Source: a virus. From it: 64,000 nucleotides of DNA. The stretch lies in the IMG/VR virus record IMGVR_UViG_3300030107_001603, positions 1-64,000 of that record. One strand, written 5' to 3'. Both the position numbers and the translations under genes were made by a program. Shown here piece after piece: positions 37,722-44,840 of the stretch (position 1 is the stretch's first letter; each line of letters begins with the position of its first letter). The notes under the pieces are model-generated. The model ran no database searches and was not told where the DNA came from. It was given only the letters and a program-made list of their open reading frames with translations.

Positions 37722-38415
37722 TCCTTTAAGTAGGGAATTTTTAATCAACAGAGGATGGTGTTGTGATAACAACTGTATTAACTGTCCTTATAAAAATAAA
37801 AGAATGAAATATACTAGAGAACAGATAAAAGACACTGTAGAAGGTTTAGGATATAAATACTTCACAGGAGATAATTATGATGTAAATATTATTGGTATTA
37901 GAAATTCTGATACTAATGGTAAAGTTACAAATAAATTTGATGATATAATAACTATATCGTTTAAAGATGAAAATGGAGATTGGCAATATTATGAGTATGT
38001 TTGTACTACAGATCCAGGAGATGATTGGATGGAGAATCCTTGGATAGAAGAAAAAGGTTGTGCTGTATTAAAACCTGGTCAATATAGAGGATCTCATAAA
38101 CTAAGATTACATAGTGGTAGATATTTAGCTTTAGGACAAAAGAAGCCTGTAACAGTTTATAGAGACAATAATAGAAATGATCAATATGAATTCGACGAAT
38201 CAACTTGTGACACAGGAGTGTTCGGAATTAATATACATAGAGCAACAGCTTTAGAAGGTAAGACTTCTACATATGTAAACAAATGGAGTGCTGGATGTCA
38301 AGTAATAGCTTCTAACGACGATTGGATGGAGTTCCTAGGTATATGTCAAGAAGCTAGAGAACATTGGGGTAATTCATTTTCATACACATTAATAGAAAGT
38401 AAAGATATAAAATAA
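37711..38415 (+). CDS. Probable endolysin, L,D-transpeptidase (YkuD)-like, with Cys-rich N-terminal extension
   Basis: From TTG 37711 the product is 234 aa. The first 30 residues (NPLSREFLINRGWCCDNNC, then CPYKN) match the small Cys-rich DUF5522 type. An ATG at 37804 (MKYTREQ) starts the main domain alone. That domain ends with GINIHRA, then VNKWSAGCQVIA, the His...S-x-G-C arrangement of YkuD-type peptidoglycan enzymes with catalytic Cys. A peptidoglycan-targeting role fits its place after holin-like genes. Whether the two parts are fused in vivo or the Cys-rich part is separate is unresolved. Confidence 0.6.
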   Translation: MKYNPLSREFLINRGWCCDNNCINCPYKNKRMKYTREQIKDTVEGLGYKYFTGDNYDVNIIGIRNSDTNGKVTNKFDDIITISFKDENGDWQYYEYVCTTDPGDDWMENPWIEEKGCAVLKPGQYRGSHKLRLHSGRYLALGQKKPVTVYRDNNRNDQYEFDESTCDTGVFGINIHRATALEGKTSTYVNKWSAGCQVIASNDDWMEFLGICQEAREHWGNSFSYTLIESKDIK

Positions 38416-38455
38416 CTATAGTAAAACAATTAATTAATTAAAAAAAAAGAAAATT

Positions 38456-38872
38456 ATGGCAACAACGACAGCGACTTTAACGCTAACAAGTACTGACTTG
38501 CTGACAGATTCATTATCGCTGTCGGCTACGCAGACGTTGTACAAAGCAGGTACAACAACGGGATTGGACAGTATCCAATACGAAAGATTAGAAGTTCCAA
38601 CTGGTGACGTTTACGATCTATTAGACGCTACTTCCGCAGGGGCAAATAAAGCTAACAAGGTTTATATAGCTAACAAACATACAGATGCTACTAAATATGT
38701 AGATATTTATATAGCAACTCTTTTAATTGGTAGGTTATATGCTGGTGACTGGGCTTTCTTTCCTTTAGAAGCGGCCGCGGCTACACAAGACGTAGGTATC
38801 GAGGCTATTTCAGCTGCTCAAGTGGTTGAATTTGCTTTAATTCACGAGGGTAAAACACTAGTAGCATCATAG
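38456..38872 (+). CDS. Small virion-type protein, paralogue 1
   Basis: 138 aa, beta-rich. It starts MATTTATLTLTSTDLLTDSL and contains ANKVYIANKHTDATKYVDIY and IGRLYAGDWAFFPLEA. It is clearly related to the next gene (matching start and the GRLY-GDW motif). High Ala/Thr content and the AAAATTATGGC start, as at the capsid gene, suggest an abundant structural or decoration protein. No enzymatic motif. Confidence 0.6.
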   Translation: MATTTATLTLTSTDLLTDSLSLSATQTLYKAGTTTGLDSIQYERLEVPTGDVYDLLDATSAGANKANKVYIANKHTDATKYVDIYIATLLIGRLYAGDWAFFPLEAAAATQDVGIEAISAAQVVEFALIHEGKTLVAS

Positions 38873-38896
38873 TATTAATATAAAAAATAAATAAAA

Positions 38897-39379
38897 ATGG
38901 CGACAACAACAGCACAAATAACATTAACTAGTACAGACATAGCTGATAACGCATTATCTGTTTCTAATACGATGACGCTTACTACAGCAGGAACTGAAAC
39001 TGGTTTAACAGAAACAACTGGATTAGCTAGAAAAACAATAGCTAGTGCTAGTTTAACGGATTTAATAACTTTAAATAGCTTTCAAGATATTACAGCTCTA
39101 AAATCAGCTAAAGTATATATTAAAAATACAAGTACAGCTTCAGATAAATATGCTTTAATAGGTATTGGAAACTCTAGCGGAACACCTATATATGTAGGTA
39201 GGTTATATGGAGGAGATTGGATGCTTCTTCCTTGGTTAGCCTTACCAACTGATGGAGATGGTTTCGCGGCTTCTGTATCAGATGGTGGAACTTATGGTCA
39301 CGCAGATAATCAAGATATAACTATTACAATGAGTGATTCAACCGCGACAGTTATTGAGTATATGGTATTCTTTGAATAA
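38897..39379 (+). CDS. Small virion-type protein, paralogue 2
   Basis: 160 aa. It aligns with the preceding gene end to end: MATTTAQITLTSTDIADNAL at the start, SAKVYIKNTSTASDKYALI in the middle, and VGRLYGGDWMLLPW. The later half has diverged. It is the last gene of the rightward late block and is followed by a bidirectional terminator. It is probably a second surface or decoration protein arising by tandem duplication. Confidence 0.6.
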   Translation: MATTTAQITLTSTDIADNALSVSNTMTLTTAGTETGLTETTGLARKTIASASLTDLITLNSFQDITALKSAKVYIKNTSTASDKYALIGIGNSSGTPIYVGRLYGGDWMLLPWLALPTDGDGFAASVSDGGTYGHADNQDITITMSDSTATVIEYMVFFE

Positions 39380-39392
39380 GAATGTTTAGTAT

Positions 39393-39431
39393 AAAAAAAA
39401 GGGATAACCGTAATTGGCTATCCCTTTTTTT
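39393..39431. terminator. Bidirectional terminator at the convergent junction
   Basis: A-run plus GGGATAACC (39401-39409) pairs with GGCTATCCC (39416-39424) followed by a T-run, with one mismatch and a short loop. It lies between the last rightward late gene and the last leftward gene, and has A-tract/T-tract on both sides, so it works in both directions. Confidence 0.85.
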
Positions 39432-39447
39432 ATTTAGTTAACTATTG

Positions 39448-39648
39448 TTAAGCTAAAACAGAATTTTTTTGATTCTGAACTTCTTTTCTAACATCTTGTG
39501 CTAGATTTTTAATATTCTGCATACACTTTCTAACCCGCGTTCCTGCGGAATTGTTACCTTCAACAAACTTTTCTGAATCAACAGCAGCTGCCATAAATTC
39601 TTTCTCCATTTGTTGCAATAATTTAATTACATTGTTTTCTCCGTACAT
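39448..39648 (-). CDS. Hc1-type histone H1-like protein
   Basis: 66 aa. The second half reads EKFVEGNNSAGTRVRKCMQN, then IKNLAQDVRKEVQNQKN. This matches the helical core of the Hc1 histone-like family common in Bacteroidetes (A-G-T-R-x-R-K...L-K-x-L-A-Q-x-(I/V)-R-K-E). It probably binds and bends or condenses DNA. Possible uses are compacting phage DNA or altering host chromatin late in the leftward transcript. The protein lacks the long Lys/Ala tail of chlamydial Hc1. Confidence 0.7.
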   Translation of the reverse strand: MYGENNVIKLLQQMEKEFMAAAVDSEKFVEGNNSAGTRVRKCMQNIKNLAQDVRKEVQNQKNSVLA

Positions 39649-39658
39649 ATTTATTTAT

Positions 39659-40057
39659 TTAAAATTTATAAGATAATCCTAGTTTAAACTCTCCTTCTGA
39701 ATCTTCTTTTGTAGACATCATGTAGTTTGGCTCTACATATAATTCGTTCCAAACCTTCATAGTATAACCTACTCCAAAAGTCATGTTGTCCATCATTTCA
39801 TCAGTTGGAGCTTGTACAACCGCGTAGCAGTTACTAAAATAGTATCTACCCCACATATCGTACTCTTCACCATTCTTTACAAGACCTAAAGTAATGTTAT
39901 CATTTAACATATACCCAATTCCCATATTATCGGTGATGTTTGACATTTCCCACTCTGCGTCATCCTCTGGCATATTTATAGTTGTTACAGCCATAAACTG
40001 TGCAGAGCATAAAATTGTAGCAAGAGCAAAACTTGCCGTTAAAAATAGTTTTTTCAT
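39659..40057 (-). CDS. Small exported outer-membrane-type beta protein
   Basis: 132 aa. The signal peptide MKKLFLTASFALATILCSAQ is followed by short amphipathic strands with aromatic ends, and the protein closes with FKLGLSYKF, a C-terminal Phe strand typical of barrels. It has too few strands for a large barrel; perhaps eight. It may act at the infected cell surface. It lies between ribonucleotide reductase and the Hc1-like gene. Confidence 0.55.
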   Translation of the reverse strand: MKKLFLTASFALATILCSAQFMAVTTINMPEDDAEWEMSNITDNMGIGYMLNDNITLGLVKNGEEYDMWGRYYFSNCYAVVQAPTDEMMDNMTFGVGYTMKVWNELYVEPNYMMSTKEDSEGEFKLGLSYKF

Positions 40058-40078
40058 AATTTTGTTTTTAGTTAATAA

Positions 40079-41944
40079 TTAAGTTACTTCACAATTTCCA
40101 CCCGCACAAGCTAATTCACCTGATAGATCCGTGTTGTCTTCTAATTCTACAACTTTAGATAAATCTACATCGTGCAAGGTTTTAGTCATGTCATCATATT
40201 TTTGTTTTGTTGTATCCTCAAATGGAGCTTGTACGTAAGTACCTCCGTCATAAGGTAGAACAGACAAACCGTTATAATGATTACGGTTTTCCCACATCCA
40301 TTCTCCAGCTTTTTCCCATTCATTTTCTTTTAAAGATACTGTAGCTGAAACGTTATGAGAGTTTGAACCGGTCTTATGACCAGGTTTAACCCATTCGGTT
40401 GCTACTTTTTTAATTCTCTCTAATAAGTCCATAAACTTTTCAGTTCTAATAATAGAACCTTTTGGAGCTTTTTGTGGAATACTAATCACAGCTGTATCAT
40501 GCGGTCTGAAGTAATCATCTTCTAGCAATTCAGGGTGATTAATTTTTAGATAAGTATATATAGCTTCGTTTTTACCAACACGAAGTCTACGTATATAATA
40601 TCTATTGTGCCAAGCGTGTATACCTGATGAAGTCCCTAAAACTAAGGATGTTGTTCCTGCTGGTTTAACTGTTGTTGCTCTAGCGGCAGGTTTAATACCT
40701 ATAGTCTTAGATACCATTCGATTCATCATCTTTACATGATCAGCAGCTTCATTCATATTTAGTTTAAGAACCTTGCCAGAGGCTATACCTGTCATTGACA
40801 CTCCTATAAGAGCGTCTTTTTCAGTGGTCTCTTGCCAAACTTCTCTTAAATAATGAAACTCTGTATAACCAGCTTGTAACGTTCCTATAAAAGCAGCTGC
40901 AGTGACTCTATTGTTTAACTCATCTTGAGTCTCTACATCAGAAACATTTACTTCGCATAAGTTACAAAATTGGAATGGACGTAATGCTATTTCACAACAG
41001 GGATTAGTCCCCCAATCTTTATCGTTATTAAAATATATACCAGGTTCACCAGAACCAGATAGCTCTATACGTTTCCATAAGTCCATAAAAAACTCTTTAG
41101 TTATTTTATGTCTCATAAGTACCGCTGAGTTATTAGCTCTACCTCTTTGTGGGTTTGTTTCCCACCAAGATCCAGATTTAGCAGATATCATTTCTTCATC
41201 ATACGCGGAAAACAGCGATATAAGAGCTGCTCTACGAATACCGCCTGCGAGTACGGCATCAGCGATATGACAAACGATATCATGTACTTCAAGGGACGAT
41301 AATTTTTCTCCATCTTTTTTTGCATCTAATATTCCTTTGATTTTTACTAAACATTCTCTCAGTGGTTGCGGTCCAGGTGCTTTTCCTCCAGAGGTCACAA
41401 GACGTGCTCCCTTAGGCCTAATATCCGAATAATCAAATTTGATCTTAGATGATCTCTTAGAGCCCAAATAAGACTTGATTAAAACTTTTATTGCATCTGA
41501 CCAACCCTCAATGCTATCACCAATAACAAACCTACGTTTTCTAACGTTGTGTGGTTTGATTATTTCTGGTAATTTTTTTATATTATGTAATTGGACTGAG
41601 TAACCCACGCCACAACCAGAAAGAAGTAAAAACATGCACTCACTAAAGCTATCAATATGATCAATAGGTAGGTAAGCGCAGTTGTATAATCTATTTGGAG
41701 AGATTTCAATTGGTTTACCACCAAATTGAAGACTACGCATAGACGGTAAAACTTTCTTTTCATAAACATATTTGTAATAGGTATTTATATCATTTTCTAA
41801 ACTTGGGTATTTACGAATGTGCATTGCTTTATTACGGTCAACCAACTCTTCCCAAGTTTCTCTTCGTTGTAACTCAGGAATAAACTTTGCATATTTCATA
41901 TGCACTGTAATATCCGAGAGTATTTCGTTGTTTAACTCGCTCAT
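40079..41944 (-). CDS. nrdJ: Adenosylcobalamin-dependent (class II) ribonucleotide reductase
   Basis: 621 aa, monomeric NrdJ type. It reduces ribonucleoside triphosphates to deoxy forms using a B12 cofactor. Key residues are spaced as in the Lactobacillus enzyme: redox Cys89 (NCAYL), thiyl-radical Cys316 and Glu318 in NPCCE, and partner redox Cys327 eleven residues on (FQFC). The C-terminal shuttle pair is Cys613/Cys618 (CAGGNCEVT). It supplies dNTPs for phage replication and needs host cobalamin. Its start overlaps the stop of an upstream 48-residue gene (TAATG). Confidence 0.93.
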   Translation of the reverse strand: MSELNNEILSDITVHMKYAKFIPELQRRETWEELVDRNKAMHIRKYPSLENDINTYYKYVYEKKVLPSMRSLQFGGKPIEISPNRLYNCAYLPIDHIDSFSECMFLLLSGCGVGYSVQLHNIKKLPEIIKPHNVRKRRFVIGDSIEGWSDAIKVLIKSYLGSKRSSKIKFDYSDIRPKGARLVTSGGKAPGPQPLRECLVKIKGILDAKKDGEKLSSLEVHDIVCHIADAVLAGGIRRAALISLFSAYDEEMISAKSGSWWETNPQRGRANNSAVLMRHKITKEFFMDLWKRIELSGSGEPGIYFNNDKDWGTNPCCEIALRPFQFCNLCEVNVSDVETQDELNNRVTAAAFIGTLQAGYTEFHYLREVWQETTEKDALIGVSMTGIASGKVLKLNMNEAADHVKMMNRMVSKTIGIKPAARATTVKPAGTTSLVLGTSSGIHAWHNRYYIRRLRVGKNEAIYTYLKINHPELLEDDYFRPHDTAVISIPQKAPKGSIIRTEKFMDLLERIKKVATEWVKPGHKTGSNSHNVSATVSLKENEWEKAGEWMWENRNHYNGLSVLPYDGGTYVQAPFEDTTKQKYDDMTKTLHDVDLSKVVELEDNTDLSGELACAGGNCEVT

Positions 41945-42090
41945 TATTTATTAAGTGTTAGGCATGCATCCACGAATGGTAGATATAATACGTGATTTGT
42001 TTTCTTTCTTTCATCGTAAGATCTAAATCCTACGCATATACCTGGGTAAAACCCAAAGCTTAATTCCCATTTATTTTTTATTTTTGCCAT
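41944..42090 (-). CDS. 48-residue conserved-looking small protein
   Basis: ATG at 42090 to TAA at 41944. The product is MAKIKNKWELSFGFYPGICV, continuing to HVLYLPFVDACLTLNK. The stop overlaps the reductase start (TAATG) and the start overlaps the end of the resolvase gene, which supports translation. It looks aromatic and beta-rich. I do not know its function. Confidence 0.6.
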   Translation of the reverse strand: MAKIKNKWELSFGFYPGICVGFRSYDERKKTNHVLYLPFVDACLTLNK

Positions 42091-42538
42091 TTGATTTATT
42101 TTTATTTATTATTAATTCTACTACTTGATCACATTCCTTTTGGTTCTGAGGTTTATATAAAGTCACATGTTTAAGATGCTCTTTTACATACTTTTTAAAC
42201 ATTTTCCAACGTATTGGGAAACTTTCATTTGCTCTTCCTTTACATTCTATTATAAATGAATCACTTACAAAATCAGGTGTATACTTAATATTCAAAATCT
42301 TTTTTTGACCTCTATTAACCATATCACCCTTTCCATTAGATTGGCGTTCGTAAGAATCTACGTTAAACATAAATCCTTCTTGTAATTCAAATACAGCTCC
42401 TTCATATACAGCGTGTATCTTAGCTTTCTTTAGAGCTATATACATATATTTCTCAAGACCTGAGGCGAAAGTTATCCCATCAAAAGTAACTTTCTTACTT
42501 CTGACAGGACCTTTCTTTCTTTTAAAACGTTTCTTCAT
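42071..42538 (-). CDS. PD-(D/E)XK endonuclease, T7 endonuclease I-like resolvase candidate
   Basis: 155 aa from ATG 42538 (MKKRFKRKKGP); a TTG at 42562 would add 8 residues but lies deeper in the upstream gene. The domain has FDGITFASGLEKYMY (first Glu), KYTPDFVSD (catalytic Asp) and FIIECKGRANESFPIRWK (E-x-K). This is the arrangement of T7 endonuclease I and related Holliday-junction nucleases (DUF1064-like). Probable roles are resolving branched replication intermediates before packaging and host DNA breakdown. Confidence 0.8.
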   Translation of the reverse strand: MKKRFKRKKGPVRSKKVTFDGITFASGLEKYMYIALKKAKIHAVYEGAVFELQEGFMFNVDSYERQSNGKGDMVNRGQKKILNIKYTPDFVSDSFIIECKGRANESFPIRWKMFKKYVKEHLKHVTLYKPQNQKECDQVVELIINKNKSNGKNKK

Positions 42539-42839
42539 ATCTATCGTCTTTGAATTTTTCAATTAAAGATTCTTCCGATAAATCTTGAAGCTCGTCTCTT
42601 GCTGCTTGTATATATAATATAGCATCCATAAGTTCTTCTTGAACGTCGTTAAGATATTTTTGAAGACCTTTCATTTTAAGTCTACGTTCGTCATCTAATG
42701 TTGAGCCATATTTAGCGTAACCAACGTCAGAACGTTTAACGAATTTATCAACAACGCTTCTAACTACAGGATCTCTAAATCCATATTCTTTTCTTGAAGT
42801 GACACCATTTCTAGCGTCCATAATTTCTCTATCGCTCAT
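42522..42839 (-). CDS. MazG-like nucleotide pyrophosphohydrolase candidate
   Basis: 105 aa. VVDKFVKRSDVGYAKYG, then LQKYLNDVQEELMDAILYIQ, resembles a phage family of all-alpha NTP pyrophosphohydrolases in which EELMDA supplies the metal-binding E-E-x-x-D. It ends 16 bases into the resolvase gene and begins 2 bases after the stop of the GIY-YIG/MazG gene. A role in nucleotide-pool control is likely; substrate unknown. Confidence 0.6.
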   Translation of the reverse strand: MSDREIMDARNGVTSRKEYGFRDPVVRSVVDKFVKRSDVGYAKYGSTLDDERRLKMKGLQKYLNDVQEELMDAILYIQAARDELQDLSEESLIEKFKDDRYEETF

Positions 42840-42841
42840 AA

Positions 42842-43735
42842 TTAATCTTTTTTAAATGTTCCGTTAACCATCTTTCCAGTTCTATTTGATATCTCATCGT
42901 AAGCCGCGTCAATACAATCTTCAATTGATACATTATTTAATTCAGCTAGATTTGTCAATACAACTACACAATCACCAATACCATCAATAATTTCAGCTTT
43001 ATCATTTTTTAATACAGCTCTACATATTTCTCCAGCTTCTTCTATTAATTTAAGTGTTTGAGTTTTAGGATCACCTTTGTCATATAGACCTCTTTCATGA
43101 GCCCACATTCTTATTAATTCAAACATACTAACTTCTGAACAACTATCATCACAATACTTTTGTTGTCTAACACCCGTTGGCGCTAAACCTCCAGTTAATG
43201 TTCCATTGCGTTTTTGTTCGACTTCATTCATTTGTTTAGCGTTGTCGAACATTCTGTCGTAAGCGTCGTGATTATCAAACCATCTAGCAAAAGCTTTATT
43301 ATATATATAACATCTATTATTTGTATATTGAGATGGTTTAACATTATCCATTATCCATTCAATTGATTTGCTAGTAATTCCAACTGGACCACTATCTGTC
43401 TCCCATTGCATACCTATTTTATCCATAAGCTGCCCTCTTAGTTTATTGACCGGACAAGGGAATGTCGTGGTCATTTCTGTTACATTTATTTTCATATTAT
43501 TTATTCTTATTTGGTTTACTGGTTTATATAAATCTTTATAAAGTTTTCTATCGACACTGTAACCCATTGCTTTCTGAAATGATATTTCTTTTTCAGATAT
43601 TAGATCAATATCTGAAGTAGACATTATAACTTCGTATTCACCTGGGTAATAACCCTGTTGACGTTCAACTCTTTCTTCAAGATTTGTTGTTACCCCTATT
43701 TTTACACCCGGGATATGGTATAAGTAATACATCAT
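42842..43735 (-). CDS. GIY-YIG (T5orf172-like) / MazG fusion protein
   Basis: 297 aa. N-terminal residues 1-60 (MMYYLYHIPGVKIGVTTNLE, then EKEISFQK) look like a GIY-YIG/T5orf172 nuclease with K-I-G-x-T and a downstream Glu. The centre has no clear match. Residues ~220-290 form a MazG-type pyrophosphohydrolase (TLKLIEEAGEICRAVL, then IIDGIGDCVVVL), with E-E-x-x-E and D-x-x-x-D metal sites. The start overlaps the previous stop (ATGA). Joining a nuclease to a nucleotide hydrolase is unusual. Confidence 0.7.
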   Translation of the reverse strand: MMYYLYHIPGVKIGVTTNLEERVERQQGYYPGEYEVIMSTSDIDLISEKEISFQKAMGYSVDRKLYKDLYKPVNQIRINNMKINVTEMTTTFPCPVNKLRGQLMDKIGMQWETDSGPVGITSKSIEWIMDNVKPSQYTNNRCYIYNKAFARWFDNHDAYDRMFDNAKQMNEVEQKRNGTLTGGLAPTGVRQQKYCDDSCSEVSMFELIRMWAHERGLYDKGDPKTQTLKLIEEAGEICRAVLKNDKAEIIDGIGDCVVVLTNLAELNNVSIEDCIDAAYDEISNRTGKMVNGTFKKD

Positions 43736-44370
43736 ATTTTATCATTATATAAATGCATATTATGCGCGAAATGATAATATACACCCGGTTCAATATTAAG
43801 TCTCTTAGAGACCATCTCTTGTAGCTTAGAAAAACAATATTGGTCATTACAAAAGCCAAACCAAAGATCGTTAGACCTCATTGTTACACACATGTCAAGT
43901 CTACCATGTAATATTGTGAACTGTATAGCGTAAGTACAAGGCGTATCGTTTGTATAATCTTTATACTCTTTACAGTCGTATATTGATATTGCAGCTTGCC
44001 TTGTGTCTGGATTATACTTGAGTAAATTCACGACATGATCTATTTGGTTATTACGTTGCCATTGATAACCGTAGTTAGAGTTTACAGTACCCCACTCGTT
44101 AGCCATACGTTTCCATATTTCAGGTACCTTACCGTATATTTCACCTAACCTTTGTATATGAGGATCGCCAGTTAAATACCACTGCCATTCAGCTTCAGCA
44201 TAATCTTCTTTCCAGTTACGTTCTCTATTTATTATTCTATTATCCATAGGATCTGTTATATAGAAACCTGCGTTGAATAGAGCTTTAGTATCTCCGAAAT
44301 CTACACCATCTCGTATTATACGATCGTGTAAATATTCATAAGCTGTATTTGCATTTCTAAATTTAAGCAT
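43732..44370 (-). CDS. Thymidylate-synthase-fold enzyme with Asp at the base-selecting position
   Basis: 212 aa from ATG 44370, chosen because AAGGAG lies 8 bases upstream, one of the few true Shine-Dalgarno sites here. An upstream in-frame start at 44430 is less likely. Numbering runs one behind E. coli ThyA: catalytic Cys145 (NDTPCTYA), Arg165/Ser166/Asp168 (RSNDLWFG), and His/Tyr in HFAHNMHLY. The residue equal to Asn177 is Asp176 (GFCNDQ). Asn-to-Asp here is known to switch specificity from dUMP to dCMP in T4 dCMP hydroxymethylase. It may therefore make a modified cytosine nucleotide rather than dTMP. Confidence 0.75.
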   Translation of the reverse strand: MLKFRNANTAYEYLHDRIIRDGVDFGDTKALFNAGFYITDPMDNRIINRERNWKEDYAEAEWQWYLTGDPHIQRLGEIYGKVPEIWKRMANEWGTVNSNYGYQWQRNNQIDHVVNLLKYNPDTRQAAISIYDCKEYKDYTNDTPCTYAIQFTILHGRLDMCVTMRSNDLWFGFCNDQYCFSKLQEMVSKRLNIEPGVYYHFAHNMHLYNDKI

Positions 44371-44530
44371 AGTGTTCTCCTTTGTATTTAATATAATTAG
44401 AAAAATCTTGTATTGTAAGCTCGCTAACACCCGGCGTGATTCTAAAGTATGTTTTTGACTTACCGTTCTTGGTTAATGTAATTGTTTTATTGTGTATCTT
44501 CTCTCCATTCGTATCTTTATATGATATCAT
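44363..44530 (-). CDS. Small hypothetical protein
   Basis: 55 aa from ATG 44530 (MISYKDTNGEK). An in-frame ATG at 44554 lies inside the repeated promoter-like element, where ATGGATAAT coincides with its conserved GGATAAT part, so the inner start is preferred. Its stop overlaps the thymidylate-synthase-like gene by 8 bases. Beta-rich with a conserved-looking KTYFRITPGVSELTI; function unknown. Confidence 0.5.
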   Translation of the reverse strand: MISYKDTNGEKIHNKTITLTKNGKSKTYFRITPGVSELTIQDFSNYIKYKGEHYA

Positions 44531-44542
44531 TTTTTGTTTTAA

Positions 44543-44576
44543 AGTATTATCCATCTTTATTCGTATTTAATTTGTA
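44543..44576 (-). promoter_or_regulatory. AATACGA promoter-like element, copy A
   Basis: On the minus strand it reads TACAAATTAAATACGA, 9 bases, then GATAATACTT. It overlaps the 3' end of the 97-residue gene and precedes a small gene and the thymidylate-synthase-like gene. Confidence 0.6.
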
Positions 44577-44840
44577 TTTATTGTAATAATATTTATAATA
44601 CTCATACATTTTAGCTAAAGCTTCTTTGTCTTTATAAACTTTAGGGTCTAAATGTATTTTCTTATTAATATTTAATTCAACTCTCCATTCGCCCTTGCTG
44701 CTTTCCCAATGAGGTATTACAGCTATCTTTATTCCTTTCTTGTTACACCAACCAACATGTTTTATATCTTGCTTGGTATATTTAAGAAATCCGGGGCTCT
44801 GACCTACAACTTTTTTAGCGTTTCTAAATCCTATTCCCAT
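44547..44840 (-). CDS. Hypothetical protein downstream of primase-helicase
   Basis: 97 aa, basic, with NKKGIKIAVIPHWESSKGEW and a Tyr/Lys-rich C-terminal helix. It looks like a small AP2-like or beta-sheet DNA-binding domain, but I cannot assign it. The last residues KLNTNKDG are encoded by promoter-like element A, not by a conserved protein tail. The start overlaps the primase-helicase stop. Confidence 0.55.
   Translation of the reverse strand: MGIGFRNAKKVVGQSPGFLKYTKQDIKHVGWCNKKGIKIAVIPHWESSKGEWRVELNINKKIHLDPKVYKDKEALAKMYEYYKYYYNKYKLNTNKDG

Noticed and set aside
40079-41944. Intein or insertion in the ribonucleotide reductase
   Set aside because: Key residues are spaced as in the uninterrupted enzyme and length is within the family range.
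42539-42562. Upstream TTG start for the resolvase
   Set aside because: It adds 8 non-conserved residues and overlaps the upstream gene more deeply; the ATG at 42538 is closer to the conserved domain.
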